Assembly: GCA_020024465.1 (NCBI GenBank)
Contig: JAHHTT010000005.1
Span: 1-64,000 of the forward strand
Source of the DNA: Odoribacter sp.
GTDB taxonomy: Bacteria; Bacteroidota; Bacteroidia; Bacteroidales; Marinifilaceae
Direction: 5' to 3'
Length of the DNA: 64,000 nt
Position 1 is the stretch's first letter; every line of letters starts with the position of its first letter. The translations under genes and the position numbers were made by a program. Below are positions 36,024 through 44,350 of the stretch, one piece after another. Under the pieces are notes generated by a model. It was not told where the DNA came from. It searched no databases and worked only from the letters and a program-made list of their open reading frames with translations.

Positions 36024-36596
36024 ATGGCAATACCGATTACATTTGCGGTGATTATGGCCGTTGTTCTCCTTCTTTTCCTTTGGGGTGTTTTTACCTCAAA
36101 CAGCCTGATTGCGAAACGCAATCGGGTGAAACAATGCCGAAGTGGCATTTGTGTGGTACTCAAACAGCGCAATGATTTGATACCAAACCTTGTAGCCGCA
36201 GTCAAGTCCTATATGGGACATGAACATGAAATCCTAACCCGTATAGCCCAACTCCGTTCACAATCATCTTCATCTTTTTCCGAAACAGAACAGATTCAGC
36301 AGGGAGATCATCTGTCATCTCTATTGAAAGAATTGAATATAGCTGTTGAAAATTATCCGGAATTGAAAGCTAATGCACAATTCATTCATCTGCATTTACA
36401 GATAGAAGAAATGGAAAATCAGCTACAGGCCATCCGGCGCACCTATAATGCAGCGGTGACAGATTACAATAACAGCATCGAGATGTTTCCCTCTTCTGTG
36501 ATTGCGTCACTGCGTGGACATGAAGTGCAAGGCCTGATAGAAATCCTTGAAACAGAAATGGCACAGCCAAAAGTTGAGGATTTATTTAAACGCTAA
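36024..36596 (+). CDS. LemA family protein
   Basis: A 190-residue protein: one N-terminal membrane helix (residues ~4-22), then a coiled helical domain with the LemA core 'VLKQRNDLIPNLVAAVKSYMGHE' and 'AVENYPELKAN...FIHLHLQIEEMENQLQAIRRTYNAAVTDYN'. LemA proteins are membrane-anchored cytoplasmic or periplasmic four-helix bundles of unknown function, often next to TPM-domain or DUF3137 genes. It heads a tight five-gene operon (gaps of 18-31 bases). Confidence 0.9.
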   Translation: MAIPITFAVIMAVVLLLFLWGVFTSNSLIAKRNRVKQCRSGICVVLKQRNDLIPNLVAAVKSYMGHEHEILTRIAQLRSQSSSSFSETEQIQQGDHLSSLLKELNIAVENYPELKANAQFIHLHLQIEEMENQLQAIRRTYNAAVTDYNNSIEMFPSSVIASLRGHEVQGLIEILETEMAQPKVEDLFKR

Positions 36597-36616
36597 CTTC
36601 TATTATCTTTCCATCT

Positions 36617-37639
36617 ATGAATCCTGAAAAATTACACCTTGAATATCGGAAACAAATGCAACGCATCCGGCAATTCCGAATTGTTGTCCGAGTGCTCACG
36701 GGTATTGTCTACTCCATGGCTTTATGCTGGTTTGTTTTTTGTATATTCGGTACTGCCGTTTTAGGCAGGGGAACTGCAGAGGAAAACGCAACTGTCACCC
36801 AATACATTATGATTGGTTTTGCAATCTTTTTCCCCTTGCACTACTTGTTTGTACATGCCCTCATGAAATTGGGGCGTCAGGAAATAAATGTAATGGCTGG
36901 AATTTTACATCGGATGTTTCCGGATTCTTTATATCATCCAGATGGCAAGATAAACCGGAAAGTGATATTGGAAAGCCGTTTTTTCAATGCTTCATTCACT
37001 TCAGAGGAAACTAACAGTACAACCTGCTATGGTACTGTGGAGATGCCCTGTGGCAACTACCGGATGATGATGGCAGACATTGGTATTACTACGGCACGGG
37101 ACTCAGGCTTGTACCGGCTTCCGGTTGTGAATTATGTTTTCACATTATATCGGTTGTTGCTTCGCCCCCTATTCGGGATGCGTGTTGAGAGCAGTATGCA
37201 CAGTTTCAGGGGGATGTTCGGGTATTGCGAAACTGATTTATCGTTCCGAAGCGGTGTCGTACTGATCCCTGACCATTTGGAAAATAAAATAGGTTATCTT
37301 GCCCACCATATACAAAAATTCAATCAGCAAAACAAAGCCAAATTCATGCGATTGGAAGACCCTGAATTTGAGCGGTACTTTGCCGTATATGCCGAAGATG
37401 AAGTGGAAGCTCGCCGGATTTTGACCCCACTCATGATGCAGCGCATCACCGCACTGCGACGCTTGTCAGACCGCAACTTGTTGTTATCCTTCTCGGGCAA
37501 CCGCCTTTTCTATGCAGTATCCACCCCTGACGGGTTTCTGCGTCCCGGAAGGAAATCCCTTCAAGACGCAAAATTGCTGGAACAGCTGTATGCTGATATA
37601 AGCCTGTGTCGCACGATTGTAAATGAATTGAGATTATAA
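36617..37639 (+). CDS. DUF3137 membrane protein
   Basis: A 340-residue protein with two membrane helices near the N-terminus (residues ~25-48 and ~62-82), then a soluble domain that includes 'YHPDGKINRKVILESRFFNAS', 'YRMMMADIGITTAR', 'HSFRGMFGYCE', and the C-terminal 'LSFSGNRLFYAVSTPDGFLRP', all typical of DUF3137 proteins. In many genomes DUF3137 sits beside lemA, as here, 20 bases downstream. Function is unknown; a membrane-bound partner of LemA is the usual inference. Confidence 0.85.
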   Translation: MNPEKLHLEYRKQMQRIRQFRIVVRVLTGIVYSMALCWFVFCIFGTAVLGRGTAEENATVTQYIMIGFAIFFPLHYLFVHALMKLGRQEINVMAGILHRMFPDSLYHPDGKINRKVILESRFFNASFTSEETNSTTCYGTVEMPCGNYRMMMADIGITTARDSGLYRLPVVNYVFTLYRLLLRPLFGMRVESSMHSFRGMFGYCETDLSFRSGVVLIPDHLENKIGYLAHHIQKFNQQNKAKFMRLEDPEFERYFAVYAEDEVEARRILTPLMMQRITALRRLSDRNLLLSFSGNRLFYAVSTPDGFLRPGRKSLQDAKLLEQLYADISLCRTIVNELRL

Positions 37640-37670
37640 CCCTCTTTTTTAAGATTTAATCCCTTAGATT

Positions 37671-39011
37671 ATGAAGAATACATTTAGCTTTATGCCATCC
37701 GTGGAGGAAGCCAAACGGCAACCTGTCCGCAGAGAGATTTACGAACAAAGCGTAGATCTATACAATGAAGGAAAATATCTGGAGGCATTTCACTGCCTGT
37801 TGGACTATTTGAATGAGGGATTCCGAATCGAGTTCGGAAACGAAAACGGTACGGAATTTCATATTCCTCATGGATCCATCGTGGTGCACATCCGTATCCT
37901 TGACGAAATCATGTACATAGAGGCCGACTTTCTGATTCTGCCGGAAAAAGGGCGCGTCGCCATGCTCCGCCAGATAGCAGACCTGAATATTAACAAACTG
38001 CTGCTGGCAGGCTTTGTTAAAGAAGGAGACCGCTTGAAGATGCGTTATGTGACCCCACTCCAACAAAGTCATCCCCATAAAATATACGGAGTGCTTCAAA
38101 ACATCTGCCATGTGGGTGATCGCTATGATGATGAATTCTGTACTCAATTTGGGGCTACCCGTTGTTATGAACCTCAAGTGACACCTTATCCGGCAGCAAC
38201 AGTTGACCAAGTGTATGAAGGAATCCAAAGTTTAGGCAAGGCTACATTGGATACCTTAAACGAATACAACGCTGCACGGCACTATGGTTATTCATGGAAT
38301 GTGCTCGACACTGCCTTCTACCAGATAGCCTATCTTGCCAATCCGCAAGGACAGTTCTGCAACAACCTCGAAAAGGCCATTGACGATATGGATGCTGAAC
38401 GGCCGGTGGAAGAACTTGTTTCCAAAGGGATGGACTATCTTAAGAAACTGCTTGCTACTTCCAAAGAGGTGCTGGCTGAAGATTTGTATTTTGCAGGCAA
38501 ACTGGTTTCCAACCGCCGAAGCGCATCCCTGCAGACCATTCAAGAAATTTTTGAGAATGTATATGAGGAAGCAACAGCTGCAGTACAATCCGGTGACTTT
38601 GAGCGTGCTGCTGTACGAATGCTATACATTATCTATGAAACCTATTACTATAACGACATACCCGAAGAAATCAACGTGCTGCTGACACATGCCCTTAAAG
38701 CATCCGGAGGACAATCTGTGGAACAGGCTGCCCGCACGCTCTATGAAGTTATGGACAACATTATGGAGGGAGACCTTTCCGGTAGTGCATTCTATTCCTG
38801 TGCAGACAATCCGATGGCCGGTCAGATGATGGAACAGGCTGTCAGCGCCGCCCAAGCCATGCAGCAAAAGATGGCAGAAAAAATGAGCGGAAACGACATG
38901 GCAGAATTACAGCAGAAGATGGTGGAAGCCATGATGCGCGGAGACATGGCAGAATATACCCGTCTTGCCGGAGAGCTGCAGCAGAAAGTAATGAGTGGTC
39001 TTTTTCAATAA
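37671..39011 (+). CDS. YbjN/type III chaperone-like protein with helical tail
   Basis: A 446-residue soluble protein with no signal peptide. Residues ~25-160 look like a YbjN or CesT-type chaperone fold ('IYEQSVDLYNEGKYLEAFHCLLDY', 'IYGVLQNICHVGDRYDDEF'). Residues ~180-370 are helical. The tail (~370-446) is rich in Gln, Met and Glu and probably coiled ('AMQQKMAEKMSG', 'ELQQKVMSGLFQ'). Such folds usually bind other proteins, so a scaffold or substrate-chaperone role for the protease downstream is possible but unproven. The fold assignment is from pattern only. Confidence 0.5.
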   Translation: MKNTFSFMPSVEEAKRQPVRREIYEQSVDLYNEGKYLEAFHCLLDYLNEGFRIEFGNENGTEFHIPHGSIVVHIRILDEIMYIEADFLILPEKGRVAMLRQIADLNINKLLLAGFVKEGDRLKMRYVTPLQQSHPHKIYGVLQNICHVGDRYDDEFCTQFGATRCYEPQVTPYPAATVDQVYEGIQSLGKATLDTLNEYNAARHYGYSWNVLDTAFYQIAYLANPQGQFCNNLEKAIDDMDAERPVEELVSKGMDYLKKLLATSKEVLAEDLYFAGKLVSNRRSASLQTIQEIFENVYEEATAAVQSGDFERAAVRMLYIIYETYYYNDIPEEINVLLTHALKASGGQSVEQAARTLYEVMDNIMEGDLSGSAFYSCADNPMAGQMMEQAVSAAQAMQQKMAEKMSGNDMAELQQKMVEAMMRGDMAEYTRLAGELQQKVMSGLFQ

Positions 39012-39029
39012 TCCCTAAAACGAAGCACT

Positions 39030-40115
39030 ATGGAACAAAATATCTATAAATCGGTTTTTAAAGTGACACATGCCGGAGGTTCGGGTAGCTGTTTTTATCT
39101 AAAATCATACAATCTGTTTGTAACCAACTATCATGTAGTGGAGGGCTTTCATGCAGTGGCCATTCACGACAGTAACCGTAATCCTTATCTGGCTAAAGTA
39201 GTATTGGTCAATATACCTCTTGACATCGCTTTGTTATCCGTTTCCCACGATTTTTCGGACCTGCCGGACATCTGCCTGTCAGGGGACGACACGGTGAGCA
39301 TTGGAGGAAAAATCCGTGTAGCCGGTTATCCTTATGGAATGCCGTTCACTGTGACAGAAGGAACCGTTTCATCCCCCAAGCAGCTCATGAACGGACAGTA
39401 TTACATACAGACAGATGCAGCAGTCAATCCGGGTAATTCCGGAGGTCCTATCCTAAACGAAAAAGACGAAATAGTAGGTATCACAGCTGCCAAAATATCA
39501 GAGGCCGACAATATAGGGTTTGGCATCCGGGTAGAAAACCTGCGTAAGGTATTGGAATATGTCGATTCGTTAGACCGAGAAACGTTCAGCGTACAATGTG
39601 ACAGTTGTGACGAGCTCATTTCAACTCCGGATGACTATTGTCCCTCTTGTGGGGAAAAATTGCCCGAAGGTATCTTTGAAGAACAGCATGTGTCACCCTT
39701 AACAGAATTCTGTGAAAGCGCCATAGAGCAAATGGGCATCAATCCGGTGCTTGCTCGTGATGGTTATGAAGCATGGTGCTTCCACAAGGGCAGTTCGGAG
39801 ATTCGTATCTTTGTCTATAACAGTGCCTATCTTTTTATGGTATCGCCCGTAAACTTACTTCCCAAAAAGGAAGTGGAAAAGGTGCTTGACTACATGCTGT
39901 CCAATGATTTTACACCCTATAAAATGGGAATTGACGGCAGACAGATTTACCTGATGTACCGCATTCATCTATCAGACATAACGGATGAATACGAAGACCT
40001 AATTAGAGAAAACATGGTAAACCTTGCAGAAAAGGCCGATGAAATGGACAATATGCTGGTTGAACAGTTCGGCTGCGAATTTTCTGCATACAGTAAACAG
40101 GAAGAAGAAGTTTAA
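39030..40115 (+). CDS. Trypsin-like protease with zinc ribbon and YbjN-like domain
   Basis: A 361-residue protein without a signal peptide, so it is probably cytoplasmic. Residues ~5-180 are an S1C (HtrA/DegP-like) trypsin fold with a full catalytic triad: His35 ('TNYHVV'), Asp65 ('PLDIALL') and Ser137 ('GNSGGP'). A zinc ribbon follows with Cys190, Cys193, Cys204 and Cys207. Residues ~222-350 resemble the YbjN-type chaperone fold. There is no PDZ domain, unlike true HtrA. In-cell proteolysis of a specific target, held by the YbjN part, is a reasonable hypothesis. The gene is 18 bases after the preceding one. Confidence 0.8.
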   Translation: MEQNIYKSVFKVTHAGGSGSCFYLKSYNLFVTNYHVVEGFHAVAIHDSNRNPYLAKVVLVNIPLDIALLSVSHDFSDLPDICLSGDDTVSIGGKIRVAGYPYGMPFTVTEGTVSSPKQLMNGQYYIQTDAAVNPGNSGGPILNEKDEIVGITAAKISEADNIGFGIRVENLRKVLEYVDSLDRETFSVQCDSCDELISTPDDYCPSCGEKLPEGIFEEQHVSPLTEFCESAIEQMGINPVLARDGYEAWCFHKGSSEIRIFVYNSAYLFMVSPVNLLPKKEVEKVLDYMLSNDFTPYKMGIDGRQIYLMYRIHLSDITDEYEDLIRENMVNLAEKADEMDNMLVEQFGCEFSAYSKQEEEV

Positions 40116-40134
40116 TCTAATAAAGCGAAACAAT

Positions 40135-40830
40135 ATGAACGAAATAAAAATGATTACCGAAGCTCTACAGGGCAGCGAAATCCAAGCAGGTTATGATGCG
40201 GGAAAAATCAAGAAATGGGCCAAGACATTTCAGGAATTGAAGAATCCCCGAGTAGTAAAACTATATCCAGTAAGAGATACCCGTTATGATGATAGTCTGT
40301 ATCGAACCTTTGCTTTTTCATTGGACGGGAAAGATATTGATGAGCAACTTCTTACTCAGATAAAGGAAGTAATGAGTCAAGTGGAAATAGGTGATATTCG
40401 TTATGACTCCGTACAGTCTGCCGGATTTGACTACTATTATCTGGAGGAAGGAACCGGCAAACACATTACCGATGGACGCGGTAAAAGCACGATGAAGGAT
40501 GAAGACAGAAGTGGAGTCATGAATATAAGTGACATGTTTGACGGTATCGTTCTTTATACTGGTTGTGCTCATTTCAACAGCGACATAAAGAAAGAGTTGG
40601 ATTGTTCCTATGCCTTTATCGGCATGGAGAAAGAACCCGATGAATATAAATTCGTCGCCATGGCTAATAAATTTTTGAAGCTTCCCAGTACGGTTGAAAC
40701 GATATGGGAGCAAGCATCCGGAGACGAAGAAGAAACAAATCCTGTGGTCAAGAAGTATCAGTCGGTCATGCAAATTCTGACTTATGTATTGATTGCAGCC
40801 GCTATCATCTGGTATTTCTTCTTCCGTTAA
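40135..40830 (+). CDS. Tail-anchored protein of the LemA operon
   Basis: A 231-residue protein: a soluble N-terminal domain of about 205 residues with no recognisable family, then a single C-terminal helix 'MQILTYVLIAAAIIWYFFF' ending in one arginine, so the bulk faces the cytoplasm. An in-frame ATG 37 codons upstream overlaps the protease gene and is less likely. It starts 19 bases after the protease stop and is the last gene before the terminator, so it belongs to the same unit. Function unknown; a membrane-attached partner of the protease is possible. Confidence 0.6.
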   Translation: MNEIKMITEALQGSEIQAGYDAGKIKKWAKTFQELKNPRVVKLYPVRDTRYDDSLYRTFAFSLDGKDIDEQLLTQIKEVMSQVEIGDIRYDSVQSAGFDYYYLEEGTGKHITDGRGKSTMKDEDRSGVMNISDMFDGIVLYTGCAHFNSDIKKELDCSYAFIGMEKEPDEYKFVAMANKFLKLPSTVETIWEQASGDEEETNPVVKKYQSVMQILTYVLIAAAIIWYFFFR

Positions 40831-40846
40831 ACTAATAACGATTTCA

Positions 40847-40902
40847 GTAGCGATTGCCGCCACAGTCTCATAGAGTGCGGCAGTAATCGCTGCTTATTTT
40901 TT
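40847..40902 (+). terminator. Terminator of the LemA operon
   Basis: A hairpin of two helical parts (GTAGCGATT and GCCGC against GCGGC and AATCGCTGC, with a 3-base bulge) is followed by TTATTTTTT. It begins 16 bases after the last gene of the operon. Group IIC introns insert next to such hairpins, and an intron relic starts just downstream. Confidence 0.8.
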
Positions 40903-41014
40903 AATTCTGACTGTAAGATTATGAGCATAAAAATCAGATAGAAAGTTTGTGTAGAAACTGCATATATGGAAGAATACGACCAAGTGTATAACATAATAAA
41001 CAAAGAGAAACAGT

Positions 41015-41724
41015 ATGCTCGAAGAAATATTGAGTGCCGGGAACATGAGAGCCGCCTACAGTCAGGTCGTTTCCAACAAGGGAGCGGCAGGTATTGACGG
41101 TATGGGAGTGGATGAACTCCACGACCACTTATGGAAGAACTGGTCTGTCATCAAATCGCAGATACAGCATGGCACTTATATTCCCTGTGCAGTCCGTAAG
41201 GTAGAGATACCGAAACCTAACAGAGGGAAACGTATGCTGGGCATACCTACCGTTACCGACCGTTTGATACAACAGGCAATGGCCCAAAAGTTGAACCTAT
41301 TGTATGACGAAAGTTTCAGTGAAAGTAGTTTCGGTTTCCGTCCGGGATGCTCCGCCCACCAAGCTGTGGAACGTGCGCTGGAATACTTTGAAAACGGCAA
41401 ACGTAAGGTAGTGGAGATGGATTTGGAAAAGTTTTTCGACCGTGTGAATCACGACAAGCTGATCAAGAAACTGAAACAGTTTGACATACCCGAATGGGTT
41501 GCACTGACGGTAGCTAAAACTCGGAAAGGAGCTGTACGTATCGCTTCTACAGCGTTGAGTACAATCATGACGAGTGAGTATCTGAAAGGACTTGGCTTTA
41601 CACCCATGTCCGAATATTATTATGTTAGAACATCATGTTTAATGAACCGCCGTGTACCGAACGGTACGCACGGTGGTGTGAGAGGTCGAAGCGGGAAATA
41701 ATTCCGTTTTTCCTACTCGATTAC
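41015..41724 (+). mobile_element. Group IIC-like intron relic with truncated reverse transcriptase
   Basis: A 228-residue frame (41015-41701) contains the N-terminal part of a group II intron-encoded protein: 'NKGAAGIDGM', 'EIPKPNRGKRMLGIPTVTDR', 'SSFGFRPGCSAHQA' and 'EMDLEKFFDRVNHDKL'. It then jumps near residue ~158 to the C-terminal 'RKGAVRIASTALSTIMTSEY' region. The YADD catalytic motif and the maturase domain are lost by an in-frame deletion. After the frame, bases 41645-41678 fold as a domain V hairpin: an 8-bp lower stem, a 2-base CG bulge, a short upper stem and a GAAC loop. The triad position reads CGC, as in group IIC introns. Bases 41686-41720 fold as a domain VI-like stem, and the 3' end is probably near 41724. 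The 5' ribozyme domains are absent. Confidence 0.8.
41645..41724 (+). ncRNA. Group II intron domains V and VI (relic)
   Basis: Domain V pairs CCGCCGTG with CACGGTGG (one G-U), with a CG bulge on the 3' side and a four-pair upper stem closed by GAAC; the total is shorter than the usual 34 bases, which fits reported group IIC structures. Domain VI pairs TCGA and GGGAAA regions with TTTTCC and TCGA. The 3' boundary is inferred from the usual terminal AY dinucleotide. Confidence 0.65.
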
Positions 41725-41740
41725 ATCTAATATAATTTGA

Positions 41741-42190
41741 ATGAAGAAACAGGAATATAAAGAGCAAGAACGAAAACGACGTTATTATTTCTTCGACTAT
41801 CTGTTCTGGTTGGGAGAAATAACATGGGAGAATTATCACAAGGTCAATTTCAAACAGCCCAGAGGAAGTGATATGCTGTGGGCCTGTATCGTGCTTTTTA
41901 TATTCATGCCGGTTCTGACCATAGCCGGTCATTTCCTTCATGACTTGGCATTCGAGGTGTTTGGAGCCATTCTTCTAATCGTGTTCTCTGTTTCTGTATT
42001 CATGACAGACCGCTTGTTCGGCAAAATATACCCGCCTTCCCGGCGGAAAGCGGTCATGCAGCATTATGCGGGCTGTAAGTTCAGTCCTTTCCGGCGTAAC
42101 CTGTTCTTTTTCTCCCTCTATTTACTGGGTATTCCCGCAATGGTTTTATTAGTAACAGCACTGAAATGGATAAATGAAATACTCCAATGA
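41741..42190 (+). CDS. Small membrane protein, paralogue family A
   Basis: A 149-residue protein. A charged N-terminus ('MKKQEYKEQERKRRYYFFDYLF') leads into two long hydrophobic regions (~residues 45-95, 'MLWACIVLFIFMPVLTIAG') and a third near the C-terminus ('LFFFSLYLLGIPAMVLLVT'). It shares its plan with the minus-strand protein at 43428-43850: a 'FFDYLF'/'CFIDYM' start, a 'RRKAVMQHYAG.K' / 'RRCKTIREHYREMKHPG' centre and a closing 'FRRNLFFFSLYL' / 'GRNLFKIILISIA'. It is translationally coupled to the next gene (overlap of 4 bases). Function unknown. Confidence 0.55.
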   Translation: MKKQEYKEQERKRRYYFFDYLFWLGEITWENYHKVNFKQPRGSDMLWACIVLFIFMPVLTIAGHFLHDLAFEVFGAILLIVFSVSVFMTDRLFGKIYPPSRRKAVMQHYAGCKFSPFRRNLFFFSLYLLGIPAMVLLVTALKWINEILQ

Positions 42191-43014
42191 CAGAAGGAAA
42201 GAACATATTCAGCCGATTTTTCCGTATGTTGGTGATGCTGCATAAAATTCCTTATGCACATTTCACGGAATGGAACAATAAAAGGAAGCGAAAGGCATTA
42301 GCGGCCGGAATATACTTCCTGAGCATCCTCCCGGAATATGTCCTGTTGGCCGGCACATTTCTGGCTGCAACGGGGCAAGACGGGTACGTGCATCTGGTAA
42401 ACGTGCCACAGAAGATTGTCGTTTACGGTCTGGCGGGGCTGGCTATGTTACTTATGGCTATTCCTCTTGGTTTTGGGGACGACAAGAAGCTATGCAAGGA
42501 AGTCCGTCAGGAACTTCGTAAGCGTCCCCGTTACTGGAAGCGGGTGTTAGCGGTCTATTGGACTATTATCGTGGCTTTGGTGGTAGTTGTGAATATTGCA
42601 TTTCCCACGTTCTCGGAGAATACAATTCATACTGAGAATGAGTATGTTAAAGAATCAAAAAGGTGGAGGGATTATCTTTCACTACGTTTTGCCATAGGAG
42701 CCCGTCAGGAATCGCCCAATGAAGCCTTGCAGCGTCTGATTGACCAAGACAAACGCACGGTCCGTTACGGGCTACCGGTCTATGCCATGCAAGTAAGGAA
42801 GGAGGATATGGCTGGAGAGTTCCGTGTAGGGTTGCTGAACCATGCCACATTCGAGAAAATCGGAGACGGCAGACGAAAATTTGTAGAATGTACATGGGTT
42901 AAGGGATATACGCCTGACAGTATTAGGATATTGCTGACCGGTTGGTACGAAATGAAGAAAGTAGAACTTTGTCCGGTGGACTCTTTGGAATGGACGGAGA
43001 ATATGGAGTTTTAA
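42187..43014 (+). CDS. Membrane protein, paralogue family B
   Basis: A 275-residue protein. Residues 1-~145 carry membrane helices and match the next gene: 'FFRMLVMLHKIPYAHF' against 'FFRMIAMIHKTAYILA', and 'VRQELRKRPRYWKRVLAVYW' against 'IREELDLRYLYWKKAIAVYY'. The C-terminal ~115 residues (from about 'NTIHTENEYVKESKRWRDYL') are soluble and unrelated to the neighbour, and may face outward. ATGA overlap with the preceding gene suggests a coupled operon. Function unknown. Confidence 0.55.
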   Translation: MTEGKNIFSRFFRMLVMLHKIPYAHFTEWNNKRKRKALAAGIYFLSILPEYVLLAGTFLAATGQDGYVHLVNVPQKIVVYGLAGLAMLLMAIPLGFGDDKKLCKEVRQELRKRPRYWKRVLAVYWTIIVALVVVVNIAFPTFSENTIHTENEYVKESKRWRDYLSLRFAIGARQESPNEALQRLIDQDKRTVRYGLPVYAMQVRKEDMAGEFRVGLLNHATFEKIGDGRRKFVECTWVKGYTPDSIRILLTGWYEMKKVELCPVDSLEWTENMEF

Positions 43015-43027
43015 GAGAGACAAAAGC

Positions 43028-43444
43028 ATGAAAAGAGCAAGAATAAGGCGACCTGATTTTTTCCGTATGATTGCGATGATACATAAAACCGCATACATCC
43101 TCGCTTATGATATGCTGCGAAAGAAAGGTGTGCATGATTGGGTGGAGCGTCGGGCTGTCGGGATAATCGGGCTTCCCTACCTCTCTTTAATTTTGGTGGT
43201 ATTACTTACATTAAAAGACGAACCGGGTACCAGTCAAAAAATAGTTATCGGCATACTGATCGGATGGGCTGTCATCGCAGCATGGTGCACCTCTGGATTT
43301 CAGTTCAAACCTTCAGAATGGAGAATGGAAATCCGAGAAGAACTTGATTTGCGTTACTTGTACTGGAAAAAGGCGATAGCGGTGTACTATGCCGTTGTCA
43401 TTGCAGTGGCGGTAGCAGCAGGTATTGTCATGCCCAATGTATAA
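43028..43444 (+). CDS. Membrane protein, paralogue family B (short form)
   Basis: A 138-residue protein equivalent to the N-terminal membrane half of the preceding protein, ending at 'AVAVAAGIVMPNV' where its partner continues into the soluble domain. It may be a truncated duplicate. It begins 13 bases after the preceding stop. Its end overlaps the end of the minus-strand gene at 43428-43850, so transcription is convergent. Function unknown. Confidence 0.5.
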   Translation: MKRARIRRPDFFRMIAMIHKTAYILAYDMLRKKGVHDWVERRAVGIIGLPYLSLILVVLLTLKDEPGTSQKIVIGILIGWAVIAAWCTSGFQFKPSEWRMEIREELDLRYLYWKKAIAVYYAVVIAVAVAAGIVMPNV

Positions 43445-43850
43445 ATCCGAGGTGAAACATCAGTACGGTATTCGCCACAGCCAGTGCGATGGAGATAAGG
43501 ATGATTTTGAAGAGGTTTCTGCCGGGATGTTTCATTTCCCGGTAATGTTCACGGATAGTTTTGCACCGTCTGGTCGTATAACGGAGCCTACAGAACATAG
43601 AGGGAAGAAAGCAGAATATCATTACTACGGCAAAAGCAACAATCTGACTGAAACAGCGAGACATCAACGGTATTCCGATTGGTATGAGTATGGCGAACAG
43701 CCAGCACTGGAAAAGCAGCGTTCTCCCGTTGAGATTGTTATGTTCCCGCTCGCTCCATTTTTCGGCGACATACCACATATAGTCGATGAAGCAGATCCGG
43801 TATTTGCGATTGTTCTTTTCCATACCGTTATCTCCATACAAAGAAATCAA
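43428..43850 (-). CDS. Small membrane protein, paralogue family A (minus strand)
   Basis: A 140-residue protein with three hydrophobic segments and a 'YRICFIDYMWYVAEKWSERE' start. It is clearly related to the family A protein at 41741-42190, and this is why the minus strand is chosen over the plus-strand frame across the same bases. An ATG nine codons inside, before 'EKNNRKYR', could be the real start. It overlaps the next minus-strand gene by 23 bases. Function unknown. Confidence 0.5.
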   Translation of the reverse strand: MISLYGDNGMEKNNRKYRICFIDYMWYVAEKWSEREHNNLNGRTLLFQCWLFAILIPIGIPLMSRCFSQIVAFAVVMIFCFLPSMFCRLRYTTRRCKTIREHYREMKHPGRNLFKIILISIALAVANTVLMFHLGFIHWA

Positions 43851-44109
43851 TCAATATAAGTATAATCAGAACGCTGACCAACACAATCTTAACCCTGCGG
43901 CGTGTTTCAGGCTTGCAATCGTCAAATAACCACAGTTTGCTGTTAAACTGCCAATGACACGCCCATTTCCAACGGAACAGCAACCCTGCAAGCCATAGGG
44001 CAAGCAGTCCAACACCAAACAGAAACCCGTATTTCGTGTGAGCCTGCAACCACTCGAAAAATGAACCGGCCTTACTGTTCATTGCTTCGTATATATCGGT
44101 AACTGTCAT
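43828..44109 (-). CDS. Small two-helix membrane protein, possibly Imm17-like
   Basis: About 93 residues from the ATG before 'TVTDIYEAMNSK', with two helices ('YGFLFGVGLLALWLAGLLF' and 'KIVLVSVLIILILIDFFVW') and an 'RWKWACHW' stretch between them. The size, two helices and RWKW feature recall the Imm17 immunity-protein family of polymorphic toxin systems, but I cannot confirm this and no toxin gene is visible. An ATG nine codons upstream is possible. It is the upstream partner of the minus-strand family A gene. Function unknown. Confidence 0.4.
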   Translation of the reverse strand: MTVTDIYEAMNSKAGSFFEWLQAHTKYGFLFGVGLLALWLAGLLFRWKWACHWQFNSKLWLFDDCKPETRRRVKIVLVSVLIILILIDFFVWR

Positions 44110-44304
44110 ATTTATAATTAAAATGATTCCGAACACAAAAATAATGTTTCCCGTTCACATAATCGCTACTTTATGCCTGAAAACACGGCGAAGGACATTC
44201 TGTTTCTATCGTAAAAATGCTATTCCCCCATAACGGTTGATGCTTCTGATTGGTGAAAGCAATCAAAAATTAGATGTGTTTGCCTTAACATTGCTTTTAA
44301 ATGA

Positions 44305-44336
44305 TTTGTTTTTACTGAGATAACCTTTTATATTTG
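44305..44336 (+). promoter_or_regulatory. Promoter of the phosphatase-receptor unit
   Basis: TTTG (44305-44308) and TATATTTG (44329-44336) are separated by 20 bases, matching the Bacteroidota promoter fully, 14 bases before the start codon. The ~215-base gap upstream holds no gene. Confidence 0.7.
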
Positions 44337-44350
44337 TAAAAACTTTACTG

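Noticed and set aside
40871..40880. GTGCGG at 40875, similar to the GUGYG 5' end of a group II intron.
   Set aside because: It lies inside the terminator hairpin of the LemA operon and no domain I sequence follows.
43425..43859. An open plus-strand frame of 144 codons across the small membrane gene on the other strand.
   Set aside because: The minus-strand product matches a paralogue at 41741-42190, whereas this product lacks membrane segments and has no family likeness.
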